Of a stretch of DNA of 64,000 nt, positions 1 through 8,637 are shown one piece after another (the stretch's first letter is position 1; each line of letters opens with the position of its first letter). Location of the stretch: contig NZ_UHIP01000001.1 of the NCBI RefSeq assembly GCF_900460245.1, positions 3,100,001 through 3,164,000 on the forward strand. The letters run 5' to 3'. This DNA comes from Vibrio fluvialis (GTDB lineage Bacteria > Pseudomonadota > Gammaproteobacteria > Enterobacterales > Vibrionaceae). A program made the position numbers and the translations under genes. Under the pieces are notes generated by a model that saw only the letters and a list, made by a program, of their open reading frames with translations, had not been told where the DNA came from and searched no databases.

Positions 1-72
1 AGCGGCGCGGCTTCGTTGTGGGTTAGCTGGTTGGTCTCTCGCAGTGGCAAGATCCGCTGGTTGTTGCCTTAG
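1..72 (+). CDS. 3' end of an unidentified gene (truncated by window edge)
   Basis: The first 24 codons of frame 1 are open and end in TAG at 70-72, giving a hydrophobic, tryptophan-rich tail that ends in IRWLLP. The stop overlaps the stop of the convergent DUF2500 gene by four bases, a common tail-to-tail arrangement. The fragment is too short to identify. It could be the end of a membrane protein, or a chance open frame. Confidence 0.35.
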   Translation, partial: SGAASLWVSWLVSRSGKIRWLLP

Positions 73-410
73 CGCTGCAAGGCAAAGTGTAAGAACTGGG
101 TACCGCGATAAGTCAGCACGCCGCGATCCCCTGGATTCAGAGCGTGAAAGTAGTGCACTCCGACCTGAAACTCGCGTTTGGGCCCCAGTTTTCCTTGTTG
201 CACGTAAATCCAGTACTCTCGATCTTCCTGCCCCGGCAGGGGATGTTCAACCGAGATGCTTTGTTTATCGAGAATGATAACTTCGGTGCTGCGTTCGGGG
301 GCGTTTTCCCCCTGAATATGGCGGCGATAAAACTGGCTGAACAGCCAGAGACCCAACAGCAACAGTACAATAATCGCAATCCAAAATACGCTCGGCATCG
401 TCGTCCCCAT
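69..410 (-). CDS. DUF2500 family membrane-anchored protein (YhhM-like)
   Basis: This 113-residue protein has one N-terminal membrane segment (about residues 8-25) followed by a basic stretch and a soluble domain. The C-terminal block with HALNPGDRGVLTYRGTQF matches the conserved part of the DUF2500 family as I recall it from E. coli YhhM (YHALTVGDRGTLSYKG). The function of the family is unknown. The ATG at 410 leaves the membrane segment close to the N terminus, as in relatives. In E. coli yhhM also lies near yhhN and the ftsYEX region, which agrees with the neighbours here. Confidence 0.75.
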   Translation of the reverse strand: MGTTMPSVFWIAIIVLLLLGLWLFSQFYRRHIQGENAPERSTEVIILDKQSISVEHPLPGQEDREYWIYVQQGKLGPKREFQVGVHYFHALNPGDRGVLTYRGTQFLHFALQR

Positions 411-625
411 CTGACAGCAAGTGGAAGCTAATAATCTGATTTTATAAGCACTTTGACGAAATAAACCGGTAAATGCACAGTGAGAGAGGCGAGTTTTTCG
501 GCTGGTGTCACACTTTGACCTGCTATTTGAAGGCTAAGCTAGAAGTGAGCTTTGCTCACCCTTATCTATAGATCAACAGATTCTGAAACAACTATAAACA
601 CAAGCGGATGAGCAGGGAGGCAGTG

Positions 626-994
626 ATGTCTGATATTGAACAAGTTGTCGAGCGAACGCGGAAACTGGAAACCTTGCTGAGGACCCAATATCACGCGCAG
701 GGACAAAACCTGGAAGAGCTGATCAACAGCTGTGAAGAGCGCCTGCCACATGATGTGCTGGCCAAACTGCATTACGTGGCCACGATTAGTAATCAAGTGG
801 TGGAAGAAGAGCACTATCAGTTGGAAGACAGAAAGGCGTTTGTCGCAGTGTGTATCGAATGTGAAAAGGAACTGACCCCAAGAAGTGGTCGGTTTATCTG
901 GCGTGTGGCATTAATGCTAATGATGCTGATGACGCTCGCGGCGATGGTGGTGTACTACCTGCACTGGGAAGAGTTGTCACAACATCTGCAATAG
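626..994 (+). CDS. Hypothetical tail-anchored membrane protein
   Basis: The product is 122 residues. The soluble N-terminal part is helical and charged, with EEH- and EE-rich stretches. A single hydrophobic segment near the C terminus (about residues 98-115, with MLMMLMTLAAMVVYYL) suggests a tail-anchored inner-membrane protein. I chose the ATG at 626 over the in-frame ATG at 608 because a GGGAGG ribosome-binding site ends about six bases before 626. An intrinsic terminator follows directly. I do not recognise the family; it resembles conserved Vibrio hypothetical proteins. Confidence 0.6.
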   Translation: MSDIEQVVERTRKLETLLRTQYHAQGQNLEELINSCEERLPHDVLAKLHYVATISNQVVEEEHYQLEDRKAFVAVCIECEKELTPRSGRFIWRVALMLMMLMTLAAMVVYYLHWEELSQHLQ

Positions 995-1011
995 TTGAAG
1001 AGTGAAGAACT

Positions 1012-1039
1012 AAAAAAGGACGCCTTGGCGTCCTTTTTT
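1012..1039 (+). terminator. Intrinsic terminator
   Basis: A GGACGCC/GGCGTCC stem (1018-1024 and 1027-1033) with a TT loop is flanked by A6 and T6 runs. It ends the gene at 626-994 and could work in both directions, so it may also terminate the small ORF at 1056-1136 on the opposite strand. Confidence 0.85.
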
Positions 1040-1055
1040 GTTTTGTAACAGATGT

Positions 1056-1136
1056 TTAGTACATCATCGGCAGTGTCATTAGGCCAACGATTACTGCGAT
1101 CATTACTAATCCTTGTTTCTGAGATGAAGAAATCAT
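1056..1136 (-). CDS. Candidate 26-residue small membrane protein
   Basis: A minus-strand ATG at 1136 opens a 26-codon frame ending in TAA at 1056. The product has a short polar N terminus (MISSSQKQG) and one hydrophobic helix (LVMIAVIVGLMTLPMMY). A good AGGAG ribosome-binding site lies about eight bases upstream of the ATG, and the terminator at 1012-1039 lies just downstream. The composition is that of single-helix small membrane proteins. I recognise no family. The support is the start site, the helix and the bracketing terminator. Confidence 0.5.
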   Translation of the reverse strand: MISSSQKQGLVMIAVIVGLMTLPMMY

Positions 1137-1878
1137 AACACTGCTCCTTTATTCGGTTTCATTCAGTGAGATCAGAATAGCACTAGTTTAACGGCTTGAT
1201 CAAGCCCATCTTTTCAAAATGCTTAAAAATACCATTCTATATCTTAAGATCTGCCCTGAAATGGTGAGTTAGATGTGTGGTTTTGGTGCGATTATCAAAT
1301 AATCATAGTGAGTTTTAAATAATCTCATTTTGGTATAACTTGTTGTTTTTAATTAACTTAATTAAGTTAAATTAATGTTTCATTAATCGTTTTGTCAGTT
1401 TTTTGCTTGCTAGAGGTTGGTATGTTGTCATTTTTCCATGAATTCCCATTTTTTAAGAAATAAAAAATCATAGATGAGATTTAATGTCATTTGTGTATGG
1501 TCTAACCAGTAGCATTGGAAGGTAAACTGGTTGGTGAGGCTCATTGTTGGTTTGGGAAGGTCTTTATTGGTTTGTTTGTTGTTTTATTGTGTTTATATTA
1601 TTGTTTTTAATCGATTTTTATTAACTTAATTCTTAATTTATTAGTGACTTTAAGTGTAATTTAATCTGGTTTGTATCATTTAAAACGTTGTTTTTAATTG
1701 TTGATAGCCTCTGCGGCAGGTTTTTCTGTTTTGTTGATGAAAGAGTAAACAGTGTAAATGTTCGTCCGTTTTTTGCCTCAACAAGGAATCGCAATCAAGA
1801 TCCAACTTTTGCAGCTTGGTTCTGGACATCGAAAGTCACATGCCTACACTGGCGGCAGATTTTAGAAGAGGTATAGGC
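1137..1878. other. A+T-rich intergenic region without a recognisable gene
   Basis: This roughly 740-bp gap is much richer in A+T than the genes around it, and the plus strand is strongly T- and G-biased. It contains a perfect 18-bp palindrome at 1353-1370 (TTAACTTAATTAAGTTAA) and a GT-rich stretch around 1515-1585. I see no convincing open frame with a start site. It may hold promoters, a small RNA, or an H-NS-type silenced region, but nothing is demonstrated. Confidence 0.5.
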
Positions 1879-2508
1879 ATGTGGAGCTGGATTTCTGTCG
1901 CGGTATCGGGACTTATCAGCATTTCTGCTTTTGAAAACAATAAACTAAAGTACGCTCTGTTTTTTAAAGCGGTGAGTTTAGCCTTGCTTCTGTCCATCAC
2001 TGTCACGCAATCCGCCGCCTTTTCGGCTCCGGTTCTGTGGGTGACGGTGGGGTTGAGTTCTGCCTTGGTCGGTGATTCACTGCATCTGCTAAGATTTCGC
2101 CCCAAAGCCTGTTTTGGTGCTTTTCTGCTGGCCCAGCTGTTCTACAGCAAAGCGTTTTGGGTTCAGATTTCCGGTTCAATTGTCTGGTGGTTGCCTGCAC
2201 TGCTGATCGCAACCAGCATCGTCGCCTTCTTCTTATTGCTGCCTCAACTGGATACCTTGATTTTTCCAGTCACCATCATGGGCATCATGTTATTGCAAAT
2301 GACGTGGGCTGCCGGAGAAGTGTGGCTGAAGTTACCATCATCTGCATCGCTAGCCGGATTCATCGGCAGTCTGCTGCTCATGCTGTCGGCGCTTTTGCTG
2401 GCAATCCATGACTATCGGCGTCCACTGCCGTTGGGTCAGTACCTGATCTCCGGCAGCTATCTACTGGCTCAGGGGCTGATTGTGGCGTCTGTGGTGCTGC
2501 TGCCCTGA
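1879..2508 (+). CDS. yhhN: YhhN/TMEM86 family multipass membrane protein
   Basis: The 209-residue product is almost entirely hydrophobic, with about eight membrane segments, and has the YhhN-family layout. Short conserved patches include LLRFRPKACFGAFLLAQLFY and AIHDYRRPLPLGQY. Eukaryotic TMEM86 homologues are lysoplasmalogenases; the bacterial role is not established. The ATG at 1879 follows an AGAGG ribosome-binding site. An upstream in-frame ATG at 1816 would add a non-hydrophobic extension and is less likely. Confidence 0.75.
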   Translation: MWSWISVAVSGLISISAFENNKLKYALFFKAVSLALLLSITVTQSAAFSAPVLWVTVGLSSALVGDSLHLLRFRPKACFGAFLLAQLFYSKAFWVQISGSIVWWLPALLIATSIVAFFLLLPQLDTLIFPVTIMGIMLLQMTWAAGEVWLKLPSSASLAGFIGSLLLMLSALLLAIHDYRRPLPLGQYLISGSYLLAQGLIVASVVLLP

Positions 2509-2575
2509 GCTAAATCAAAGCCGGATAGGGCGCCTTTGGTTACAGTCTGAGTTTTCCATCCTTGCGAGAACGACG

Positions 2576-2812
2576 ATGACAATTGAAATTCATGCCCACC
2601 AAGTACTCAATCTACTCAAACAAACGCCAATGACGGAAGCGGCGCTGCGTGAAGCGGTCAGCCGGGAATTTGGTACGCATGCCCGTTTCCACACCTGCAA
2701 GCTGAACGGGATGGATTTAGATGCTTTGCTGGCTTTCTTGCAGGAGAAACGCAAAGTGATAATTGAAGCGGGGATCTGGCATCTGAATGAAGCGCGCATT
2801 TGCCAGCATTAA
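2576..2812 (+). CDS. yecH: YecH family metal-binding protein
   Basis: The product is 78 residues and collinear with E. coli YecH (DUF2492): an N-terminal IHAHQVLNLL segment, a central FGTHARFHTCKLNGM block and a C-terminal ICQH. The conserved HTC motif and the terminal CxH are plausible metal ligands, hence the family name; the cellular role is unknown. An open frame continues upstream, but homology begins at the ATG at 2576, so I start there. It lies alone between yhhN and the MarC-type gene. Confidence 0.75.
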   Translation: MTIEIHAHQVLNLLKQTPMTEAALREAVSREFGTHARFHTCKLNGMDLDALLAFLQEKRKVIIEAGIWHLNEARICQH

Positions 2813-2909
2813 GGGTGGCAAAATGGCCATTTAGCGCAGGAATACACATCGAAATCGATAAGTGACGCTGATATACTGCGCAAAATTTTTGTTGTGGTAT
2901 TGAGGTGTT

Positions 2910-3497
2910 ATGGAGATTTTATCGGCTGCAACCATGCTGTTTCTGATCATGGACCCGCTGGGCAACCTGCCTATTGTTCTGTCTATCCTAAAGCACCTTG
3001 ATCCCAAACGTCGCCGTGTTGTGCTGGTTCGCGAGCTCTGTTTCGCGCTGGTGATTCTGATGCTGTTTTTGTTTGCGGGGAAATCGATTCTCAGCTTCCT
3101 GCATGTGCAGCCGGAAACCTTAAGCATCTCTGGCGGTATCATTCTGTTCATTATCGCGATTAAGATGATTTTCCCGAGTGCAGGCAGTATTACTGGTCTC
3201 GCGGCGGGTGAAGAGCCGTTTATCGTGCCAATGGCGATTCCGATGATCGCCGGCCCGTCAGTGATTGCAGCGCTATTGCTGCTGTCGACCCAATACCCGG
3301 ATAATCTGATGGAATTGTCGGCGGCGGTGATCCTTGCCTGGTCGGGTACGTTCCTGATTTTGATGTTCTATGGCTTCTTTCACAAGGTACTGGGCGAGCG
3401 TGGTCTCAAGGCAGTTGAGCGTCTGATGGGCCTGTTGTTGGTCATGATGTCGACGCAGATGTTCCTCAACGGTATTAAGAGTTACGTAGGGATGTAA
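2910..3497 (+). CDS. MarC/YhgN family inner-membrane protein
   Basis: The product is 195 residues with six predicted membrane helices. The N-terminal LFLIMDPLGNLPI motif and the central VPMAIPMIAGPSVIAALLLL are typical of the MarC family, most similar to the YhgN branch. The family is annotated as neutral amino-acid or antibiotic-related transport, but the activity is not well established. The length matches YhgN. The ATG follows a GAGGTG ribosome-binding site, and a strong bidirectional terminator follows the stop. Confidence 0.85.
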   Translation: MEILSAATMLFLIMDPLGNLPIVLSILKHLDPKRRRVVLVRELCFALVILMLFLFAGKSILSFLHVQPETLSISGGIILFIIAIKMIFPSAGSITGLAAGEEPFIVPMAIPMIAGPSVIAALLLLSTQYPDNLMELSAAVILAWSGTFLILMFYGFFHKVLGERGLKAVERLMGLLLVMMSTQMFLNGIKSYVGM

Positions 3498-3523
3498 AAA
3501 AACCGCCATTCGGCGGTTTTTTT
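3496..3523. terminator. Bidirectional intrinsic terminator
   Basis: An ACCGCC/GGCGGT stem (3502-3507 and 3512-3517) with an ATTC loop has A7 before and T7 after it. It separates the plus-strand MarC-type gene from the convergent DUF1145/rsmD pair and ends both transcripts. Confidence 0.9.
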
Positions 3524-3788
3524 ACATCATGTGTTTGCGGCGAATATCGAGCAGCGCAAAGATACCAAAAATCAGAATGGACCATTTTTCCCAGCCATTC
3601 ATTTTGACTTTGTCGCCAAACGCGCCAACGAAGATCAGCATCTGCAAACCGTGCATGAAGAACAGGAACGCGGTCATGATGTACAAGGCGATCGCCGCTT
3701 TGCCCGGAAATGGCATAACGATGTTGATCAGCAGTACCAGCCAGACAAACGCGATGGCGGCTTTGGCCAATGTCAGCAGAATTTTCAT
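3522..3788 (-). CDS. DUF1145 family small membrane protein (YhhL-like)
   Basis: The product is 88 residues with two or three hydrophobic helices and a conserved block containing FLFFMHGLQMLIF. This is the DUF1145/YhhL family, which lies next to rsmD in E. coli as well. Its start overlaps the end of rsmD by four bases (ATGA-type), so the two are translationally coupled. Its stop codon sits at the edge of the terminator. The function is unknown. Confidence 0.8.
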   Translation of the reverse strand: MKILLTLAKAAIAFVWLVLLINIVMPFPGKAAIALYIMTAFLFFMHGLQMLIFVGAFGDKVKMNGWEKWSILIFGIFALLDIRRKHMM

Positions 3789-4384
3789 TCGGATGTCCTT
3801 TCAAACAGTCGGTAACACACCTGACCCGCGAGCTTCTCGCGATACAGTTGCCAGCTTTCCGGCAACTCAGTCAGGGGCAGTTCTTTTTCGCTCTCAATAT
3901 AAATCATTGCGTTAGCGGCTAGCCACCCGTTTTGCTCGAGTAACTGCACCGTTTCTTGTAACAAACCTTGACGGAAGGGCGGGTCGATAAAGACCACATC
4001 GTACGCTTGGCCGGGTTGCTTGAGGTAGGCGAGCGTATCGGTGTTGACTGCTTCAATGTTGCTGGCTTTGAGCGCCGCGATGTTGGTTTTGAGCTGTGCA
4101 AAGGCCTGCGGATTCATCTCCAGCATGGTCACTTTATCAGCCTGGCGAGAGGCTGACTCAAAGCCTAAACCGCCGGAGCCGGCAAACAAGTCAAGACACC
4201 TGGCGTGCGGAATATCCTGAGCGAGCCAGTTGAACAGCGTTTCTTTGACGCGATCGGTGGTCGGGCGCAGGCCTTCGGCATCGTGCACCGGTAGTTTACG
4301 TCCGCGCCACAGGCCGCTGATGATGCGAACCTGACCGCTTGGCGCGCGTTTTTGTGATGGGTTTTGCTGACGACGTCTTAGCAT
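3785..4384 (-). CDS. rsmD: 16S rRNA guanine(966)-N2-methyltransferase
   Basis: RsmD methylates G966 of 16S rRNA during 30S assembly, using S-adenosylmethionine. The 199-residue protein has the N-terminal RIISGLWRGRKLP segment, the SAM-binding DLFAGSGGLGFE loop and the catalytic DPPF motif (FIDPPFRQG). Its length is that of the family. It is followed by an overlapping DUF1145 gene and transcribed divergently from ftsY, the arrangement found in enterobacteria and vibrios. Confidence 0.93.
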   Translation of the reverse strand: MLRRRQQNPSQKRAPSGQVRIISGLWRGRKLPVHDAEGLRPTTDRVKETLFNWLAQDIPHARCLDLFAGSGGLGFESASRQADKVTMLEMNPQAFAQLKTNIAALKASNIEAVNTDTLAYLKQPGQAYDVVFIDPPFRQGLLQETVQLLEQNGWLAANAMIYIESEKELPLTELPESWQLYREKLAGQVCYRLFERTSE

Positions 4385-4667
4385 AGATTTTTTGACCGCT
4401 AATTAAGTGTTACTATAGCCAGTCTGTGCGCCTTTTCGCCGGGCGAACAGAAGTTTGGCATTCAAAATTATGGCAAAGTGTATCAAGCAAGCGTAAAAGT
4501 TTTCACTGCTTTGTCATTATTCTTTGTGCAAAAGCGATAATTCTTTAAGAAAAGAAGACACACCCAAGTCACTTTGATGCGGCCCATAGCCAAACCTTCG
4601 CTGGCTCAACAGCGCAAGGCACAGTTGACTTAGGTATGTGAGTTAATTAAATCCAGGATATCCCCAG
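4385..4667. promoter_or_regulatory. Divergent rsmD/ftsY intergenic region with a long inverted repeat
   Basis: This 283-bp gap must carry the rsmD and ftsY promoters. The ftsY-proximal part holds an imperfect inverted repeat: AAGTCA at 4566-4571 and TGACTT at 4626-4631, with partial complementarity extending outward. It could fold in the ftsY leader as a roughly 80-nt stem-loop. No function can be assigned. Confidence 0.35.
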
Positions 4668-5813
4668 ATGACGGAAAAGAAGAAGCGTGGCTTACTGTCA
4701 TGGCTTGGCTTTGGTGATGAAGAACAGAGCCAGAAACCAACAACCGAAACAGAACAAGACGAACAACAGAACCCGGTTGAAGAGCCTGTCGCGGAACCAG
4801 AAACTGAATTAGCAGAAGCAGAAGTTGAGATTGAAGAAGACATTCCGGTCGCCGCTCAGCCAGAACGTATTCAAGAGCAGGAAAAGCCAACCGAAAGCTT
4901 TTTTGCGCGCCTGAAACGCAGCCTGAGTCGCACCAAAGCCAACATTGGCGCCGGTTTCTTTGGCCTGTTTAAAGGCAAGAAAATCGACGACGACCTGTTT
5001 GAAGAGCTGGAAGAACAACTGTTGGTGGCCGATGTCGGTATGGACACCACGCTGAAGATCATCGAAAGCCTGACGGAGAAATCGTCACGCCAGCAACTGC
5101 GTGACGGCGAAGCCTTGTATGGTCTGCTCAAAGAAGAGATGGCGGAGATTCTGTCCAAAGTTGAGCAGCCATTGGTGGTCGATAGTAGCAAAACACCATT
5201 CGTAATTCTGATGGTCGGCGTGAACGGTGTGGGTAAAACCACCACCATCGGTAAGTTGGCCAAACAGTTCCAAGCGCAGGGTAAGAAAGTGATGCTGGCG
5301 GCAGGTGATACCTTCCGCGCCGCAGCCGTAGAACAGCTGCAAATCTGGGGCGAGCGCAACAATGTACCGGTGATTGCGCAGCACACTGGCGCCGACAGCG
5401 CCTCAGTCATTTACGATGCGATTGAAGCGGCGAAAGCGCGTGGCGTTGACGTGGTGATTGCTGATACCGCCGGTCGTTTGCAGAATAAAGCGAACCTGAT
5501 GGAAGAGCTGCGCAAAATCGTGCGCGTGATGAAGAAGATTGACGACTCAGCACCGCACGAGATCATGCTGACGCTTGATGCCGGTACCGGCCAGAATGCC
5601 ATCAGTCAGGCGAAACTGTTCAGCGATGTTGCGCCGCTGACCGGGATCACGCTGACCAAACTCGATGGTACCGCCAAAGGCGGGGTGATCTTCGCGATTG
5701 CCGATCAGTTCCAGATTCCAATTCGTTACATCGGTGTCGGTGAAGGCATTGACGATCTGCGTCCATTTGCAACGCAGGAATTTATCGACGCGCTGTTTAG
5801 CCGCGACGAGTAA
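4668..5813 (+). CDS. ftsY: Signal recognition particle receptor FtsY
   Basis: FtsY is the SRP receptor GTPase that brings ribosome-nascent chain complexes to the SecYEG translocon. The 381-residue protein has an acidic, Glu-rich N-terminal domain (about 1-75), an N domain of helices and a GTPase G domain. The P-loop GVNGVGKTTT is near residues 184-193, followed by DTAGR and TKLDGTAKGG. It is first in the ftsY-ftsE-ftsX cluster, 67 bases before ftsE. Confidence 0.97.
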   Translation: MTEKKKRGLLSWLGFGDEEQSQKPTTETEQDEQQNPVEEPVAEPETELAEAEVEIEEDIPVAAQPERIQEQEKPTESFFARLKRSLSRTKANIGAGFFGLFKGKKIDDDLFEELEEQLLVADVGMDTTLKIIESLTEKSSRQQLRDGEALYGLLKEEMAEILSKVEQPLVVDSSKTPFVILMVGVNGVGKTTTIGKLAKQFQAQGKKVMLAAGDTFRAAAVEQLQIWGERNNVPVIAQHTGADSASVIYDAIEAAKARGVDVVIADTAGRLQNKANLMEELRKIVRVMKKIDDSAPHEIMLTLDAGTGQNAISQAKLFSDVAPLTGITLTKLDGTAKGGVIFAIADQFQIPIRYIGVGEGIDDLRPFATQEFIDALFSRDE

Positions 5814-5880
5814 TTGAATCTGCCACACAGCCAGAAGCAATGCTTCTGGCTTTGGTTTACGGTCAACAGGGGAAGGATGC

Positions 5881-6555
5881 GTGATCAAGTTCCAACAAGT
5901 CAGTAAAGCCTACCGCGGCGGACGCCAAGCACTGCAAAAAGTCGACTTTCATTTGCGCCGTGGCGAAATGGCCTTTTTAGGCGGCCACTCGGGAGCGGGG
6001 AAAAGTACGCTGCTGAAACTCATTTGTGCGATTGAGCGCCCGACTGATGGCAAGATCAGTTTCAATGGTCACGACATTACGCGAATTCCTGCTAAAGACA
6101 TTCCTTTTCTGCGTCGCAACATCGGTATCGTATTTCAGGATCACCGCTTGTTGATGGACCGCACTGTGTTTGAAAACGTGGCGCTGCCAATGCGCATCGA
6201 ATCGATTTCTGAAAACGACATCAAACGCCGTGTATCGGCGGCGCTGGATAAAACCGGCCTACTAGACAAAGCGCGTTGTCTGCCGACTCAATTGTCCGGT
6301 GGTGAACAACAACGTGTTGGTATTGCCCGAGCAGTCGTTAACCGCCCGACCTTGCTACTGGCTGACGAACCGACTGGTAACCTGGATCCGGAATTGTCGA
6401 ATCGAATTCTGCGTCTGTTTGAAGAGTTTAACCGTGCTGGCGTGACGATTTTGCTCGCCACCCACGACATCAATCTGGTCAACTCGCGTCCGCAGTACCG
6501 CCATCTGGAACTGAATCAGGGATTTTTGAGTGAGGTAGAAGACTATGGCCATTAA
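5881..6555 (+). CDS. ftsE: Cell division ATP-binding protein FtsE
   Basis: FtsE is the ATPase of the FtsEX complex, which links the divisome to activation of periplasmic peptidoglycan hydrolases through EnvC. The 224-residue protein has a Walker A GHSGAGKST near residues 35-43, the ABC signature LSGGEQQR and a Walker B LLLADEPTGNLD. The start is GTG at 5881, preceded by an AGGGGAAGGA ribosome-binding site. Its end overlaps ftsX by 11 bases, so the two are probably translationally coupled. Confidence 0.96.
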   Translation: MIKFQQVSKAYRGGRQALQKVDFHLRRGEMAFLGGHSGAGKSTLLKLICAIERPTDGKISFNGHDITRIPAKDIPFLRRNIGIVFQDHRLLMDRTVFENVALPMRIESISENDIKRRVSAALDKTGLLDKARCLPTQLSGGEQQRVGIARAVVNRPTLLLADEPTGNLDPELSNRILRLFEEFNRAGVTILLATHDINLVNSRPQYRHLELNQGFLSEVEDYGH

Positions 6556-7513
6556 GCCGAAAGCCAAGAAACCCGCCAAAATTCGGGAAAACAAACGTGG
6601 CCAGACCGACGGCTTTTTTACTGTGCATGTTAAGCAGGCCAAAGCGTCATTTGCCGCGTTGTGGCAGCGCCCGCTGGGTAACCTGCTGACACTGGCGGTG
6701 ATTTCGATGGCGTTGTCGCTGCCAGCTTGTCTGTATCTGCTGAGCAAAAACATTGCGTCGGTGGCGGATAATGTCGCCAGTCCGTCACAAATCAGCGTGT
6801 ATATAAAAGAGGGCACGCCAGAGCCGCGTATCATGGTGCTTAAGGATCAAATCGAAAGTCGCAGTGATGTGGCGGTGGTCGACTACATTTCACCGCAGCA
6901 GGGGCTGGATGATTTAAGTCAGTACGCCGGATTCGATCAAGCGATCAGCCTACTGGATGAATATGCGCTGCCGGGTGTATTGGTCATCACGCCGGGAGTG
7001 GACAACAAAGAGCAGATTAAAGCCATCGCGCGTGCAATTCATGGTGAAGACGATGTCACCGACGTACGTCTTGACGAAGACTGGCTGGCAAGGCTGGACG
7101 CGATTCGTAATCTGGCCAGCATTGTTGTGGTCAGCCTGTCGATATTGATGCTGGCGTCGGTATTCCTGATTGTCGGCAACACACTGCGTTTTAACGTTCA
7201 GGCCAATAAAGAAGAGATTCAGACCATGAAGCTGATTGGCGCCACCGATGGTTACATTCTGCGTCCGTATCTGTATTCCGGCATGTGGTTTGGGTTATTG
7301 GGAGCATTATCGGCCTGGCTGCTGACCGCGCTGATCACCATTTTGCTGAATGGTGCTGTGGAAGATTTGGCGAAGTTGTACGACAGCCGTTTTCGTTTAA
7401 TTGGCCTTGGCTGGGACGAATCTCTGTTGCTGTTGATGTTGGGCACTTTCCTTGGCTGCATTGCTGCACGGGTGTCGGCACGCCGTCATCTAAAAGAAAT
7501 TGAACCGGTGTAA
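6545..7513 (+). CDS. ftsX: Cell division protein FtsX
   Basis: FtsX is the membrane partner of FtsE. The 322-residue protein has a basic cytoplasmic N terminus, a first membrane helix near residues 50-70 and a periplasmic domain of about 100 residues that binds EnvC in relatives. Three more helices lie in the C-terminal half, including VSLSILMLASVFLIVGNTL. Length and topology are those of the family. It overlaps ftsE and is followed by a 167-bp gap before rpoH. Confidence 0.95.
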   Translation: MAIKPKAKKPAKIRENKRGQTDGFFTVHVKQAKASFAALWQRPLGNLLTLAVISMALSLPACLYLLSKNIASVADNVASPSQISVYIKEGTPEPRIMVLKDQIESRSDVAVVDYISPQQGLDDLSQYAGFDQAISLLDEYALPGVLVITPGVDNKEQIKAIARAIHGEDDVTDVRLDEDWLARLDAIRNLASIVVVSLSILMLASVFLIVGNTLRFNVQANKEEIQTMKLIGATDGYILRPYLYSGMWFGLLGALSAWLLTALITILLNGAVEDLAKLYDSRFRLIGLGWDESLLLLMLGTFLGCIAARVSARRHLKEIEPV

Positions 7514-7680
7514 GGTTGGCGTGTCATAAATGGCAGTGTGCAAAAATCAGAGCTACTGACTGACTTGTCACCACCAACAGTTTGTGCATAATGACCAATC
7601 GAGTCTTGAAACCTGTTCATTTTGGGTTCAAGATTGATGGGTTAAAACTTACTCCAGATCAGAGATTGATGAGGATTTGA

Positions 7681-8538
7681 ATGACTAACCAAGCGTATCC
7701 AATGGCTCTCGTTTCACAGGACAGCTTAGACAGCTACATCCGTTCAGTGAACAGCTACCCAATGCTGACCGCTGAAGAAGAGCGTGAAATGGCAGAGCGA
7801 TTACATTACTCAGGTGATATTGAAGCCGCGAAAGGGTTGATCCTGTCGCATCTTCGATTTGTTGTTCATGTTGCTCGTGGTTATTCCGGCTACGGTTTGC
7901 CAATGGCGGATTTGGTGCAGGAAGGGAATATCGGTCTGATGAAAGCGGTCAAACGCTTCAACCCGGATGTGGGTGTTCGACTGGTGTCGTTTGCCGTGCA
8001 CTGGATTAAAGCCGAAATTCACGAGTACGTGCTGCGTAACTGGCGCATCGTGAAAATCGCCACTACTAAGGCGCAACGTAAGTTGTTCTTCAACCTGCGT
8101 AAATCGAAAAAGCGTCTGGGTTGGTTCAATAACGGTGAAGTTGAAACCGTGGCACGCGAGCTGGGCGTTGAACCGTCCGAAGTGCGAGAAATGGAATCGC
8201 GTCTGGCGGCACAAGATGCCACGTTCGAAATGTCGAACGATGATGATGATAACCCGAATGCGTACACCGCGCCGATGTTGTATCTGGAAGACAAACATTC
8301 CGATCTGGCTGAAAACGTCGAAGCACAGAACTGGGAAGCGCATACTAACCAGCGTCTGGCGTTGGCTCTGTCGAGTTTAGACGAGCGCAGTCAACACATC
8401 GTGCGTTCACGCTGGCTGGATGACCAGAAAGCGACGCTGCAAGAGTTAGCGGAAATGTACAACGTCTCTGCAGAGCGTATTCGTCAGCTAGAAAAGAATG
8501 CGATGAAGAAATTGAAGGATGCGGTTGGCGAATTCTAA
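7681..8538 (+). CDS. rpoH: RNA polymerase sigma factor RpoH (sigma-32)
   Basis: RpoH directs transcription of heat-shock genes. The 285-residue protein has the sigma-70 region 2 block ([18 protein letters not shown] and the [17 protein letters not shown] promoter-melting segment). The RpoH-specific segment near residues 130-140 ([15 protein letters not shown]) and a region 4 helix-turn-helix ([20 protein letters not shown]) follow. The position after ftsX is conserved. In relatives the mRNA leader and early coding region act as a thermosensor; I did not fold it here. Confidence 0.97.
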   Translation: MTNQAYPMALVSQDSLDSYIRSVNSYPMLTAEEEREMAERLHYSGDIEAAKGLILSHLRFVVHVARGYSGYGLPMADLVQEGNIGLMKAVKRFNPDVGVRLVSFAVHWIKAEIHEYVLRNWRIVKIATTKAQRKLFFNLRKSKKRLGWFNNGEVETVARELGVEPSEVREMESRLAAQDATFEMSNDDDDNPNAYTAPMLYLEDKHSDLAENVEAQNWEAHTNQRLALALSSLDERSQHIVRSRWLDDQKATLQELAEMYNVSAERIRQLEKNAMKKLKDAVGEF

Positions 8539-8570
8539 GCGGCCAACAGCTTCTAGCAAATTGCTGAAAA

Positions 8571-8597
8571 CCGAGATCTCCGGATCTCGGTTTTTTT
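8571..8597 (+). terminator. Intrinsic terminator of rpoH
   Basis: A CCGAGATC/GATCTCGG stem (8571-8578 and 8583-8590) with a TCCG loop is followed by seven T. It lies 33 bases after the rpoH stop. Confidence 0.9.
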
Positions 8598-8637
8598 ATG
8601 TCTGATCGAAATGCGCGATCAGAAGTAGGAAACTTTC

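Noticed and set aside
1688..1876. 62-codon plus-strand ORF in the A+T-rich gap
   Set aside because: No ribosome-binding site, odd composition, and it overlaps the region upstream of yhhN.
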